From an uncultured Campylobacteraceae bacterium (GTDB lineage: Bacteria > Campylobacterota > Campylobacteria > Campylobacterales > Arcobacteraceae), in assembly GCA_913057765.1 (NCBI GenBank), contig CAJXPH010000145.1, positions 1-6,793 on the forward strand: a DNA stretch of 6,793 nt, in the 5' to 3' direction. The position numbers were made by a program, and so were the translations under genes. This document shows positions 6,686 through 6,793 of this stretch, one piece after another; position 1 is the stretch's first letter, and each line of letters opens with the position of its first letter. A model generated the notes under the pieces. It saw nothing but the letters and a program-made list of their open reading frames with translations, had not been told where the DNA came from and made no database searches.

Positions 6686-6712
6686 ATGAAGAACTCTTCA
6701 TCAGCTTTTTTT
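6686..6712 (+). other. Hairpin with T-run at the start of the right-edge reading frame
   Basis: ATGAAG (6686-6691) and CTTCAT (6696-6701) form a perfect stem around AACT. After a four-base gap a run of seven T follows (6706-6712). The start codon of the edge gene lies in the left arm. It resembles a weak intrinsic terminator for the kinase transcript, or a structure hiding the start codon. The stem is short with two G-C pairs and the T-run is not directly attached, so either role is uncertain. Confidence 0.25.
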
Positions 6713-6757
6713 ATTTCGTTAATCTTTTTTCTAATTAGTTTCGCATGGATATTATTC
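6686..6757 (+). CDS. Possible membrane protein, first 24 codons only (cut by contig end)
   Basis: ATG at 6686 follows GAAGGT with a seven-base spacing from AAGGT (6676-6680), a good ribosome site. It opens a frame that remains open to the adapter at 6758. The visible residues are MKNSSSAFFISL followed by IFFLISFAWILF. That is a short polar start and a hydrophobic helix, as in a signal anchor or first membrane helix. Function cannot be told from this fragment. It follows the kinase on the same strand by 53 bases. The shortness of the fragment keeps the call tentative. Confidence 0.5.
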
Positions 6758-6793
6758 CTGTCTCTTATACACATCTGACGCTGCCGACGAAGA
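6758..6793. other. Nextera (Tn5) sequencing adapter, inverted copy, not genomic
   Basis: CTGTCTCTTATACACATCT at 6758-6776 is the reverse complement of the Tn5 mosaic end, and 6777-6790 completes the Read 1 adapter. The last three bases, AGA, agree with the start of the same reversed i5 index as at the left end. Together with 4-39 it makes a perfect 36-base terminal inverted repeat, which is purely technical. Confidence 0.98.

Noticed and set aside
1..6793. Terminal inverted repeats suggesting a Tn5-like composite transposon
   Set aside because: The repeats are the engineered mosaic end plus Nextera adapter and index bases; there is no transposase gene inside.

Overview
The window is a short, very AT-rich contig from a bacterium that looks like a member of the Campylobacterota, most probably an Arcobacter-like genus. 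The grounds are the base composition, the Csd3/Csd6-type cell-shape peptidases, and the H-box style (AHQWRQPL) of the histidine kinase. The assignment is inference from gene content; no 16S or other marker is present. Both ends are Illumina Nextera adapter (1-39 and 6758-6793), so only about 40-6757 is organism DNA, and the genes at each edge are cut by the assembly rather than by biology.

Left block, minus strand: an L,D-carboxypeptidase of the Csd6/Pgp2 type (1465-2424) is followed by a periplasmic ligand-binding protein of the branched-chain-amino-acid/amide type (254-1396). Then comes the N-terminal part of a membrane protein (40-245), whose ribosome binding site overlaps the stop codon of the binding protein. 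The last two look like a coupled binding-protein/membrane-sensor pair. No ABC permease or ATPase is visible, but the downstream side is cut off.

Right block, plus strand: an M23 metallopeptidase of the Csd3/Pgp3 type (2504-3700) overlaps by four bases an MgtE magnesium channel (3697-5052). After 89 bases with a good sigma70-like promoter comes a membrane histidine kinase with a periplasmic c-type-heme sensor domain (DUF3365/Tll0287-like; 5142-6632). The first 24 codons of a possible membrane protein (6686-6757) then run into the adapter.

The functional core is the divergent pair of peptidoglycan trimming enzymes. In Helicobacter and Campylobacter, Csd3/Pgp3 produces tetrapeptide stems by DD-endo- and carboxypeptidase activity, and Csd6/Pgp2 trims tetra- to tripeptides; both are needed for helical cell shape. 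Here the two face away from each other across 79 bases, with overlapping -10 elements on opposite strands. MgtE is translationally coupled to the M23 enzyme. The sensor genes on either side are probably separate units.

Nothing here is clearly an undescribed defence or mobile system. The items most worth following are the divergent cell-shape locus, the binding-protein/sensor pair, the orphan haem kinase, and the adapter contamination.
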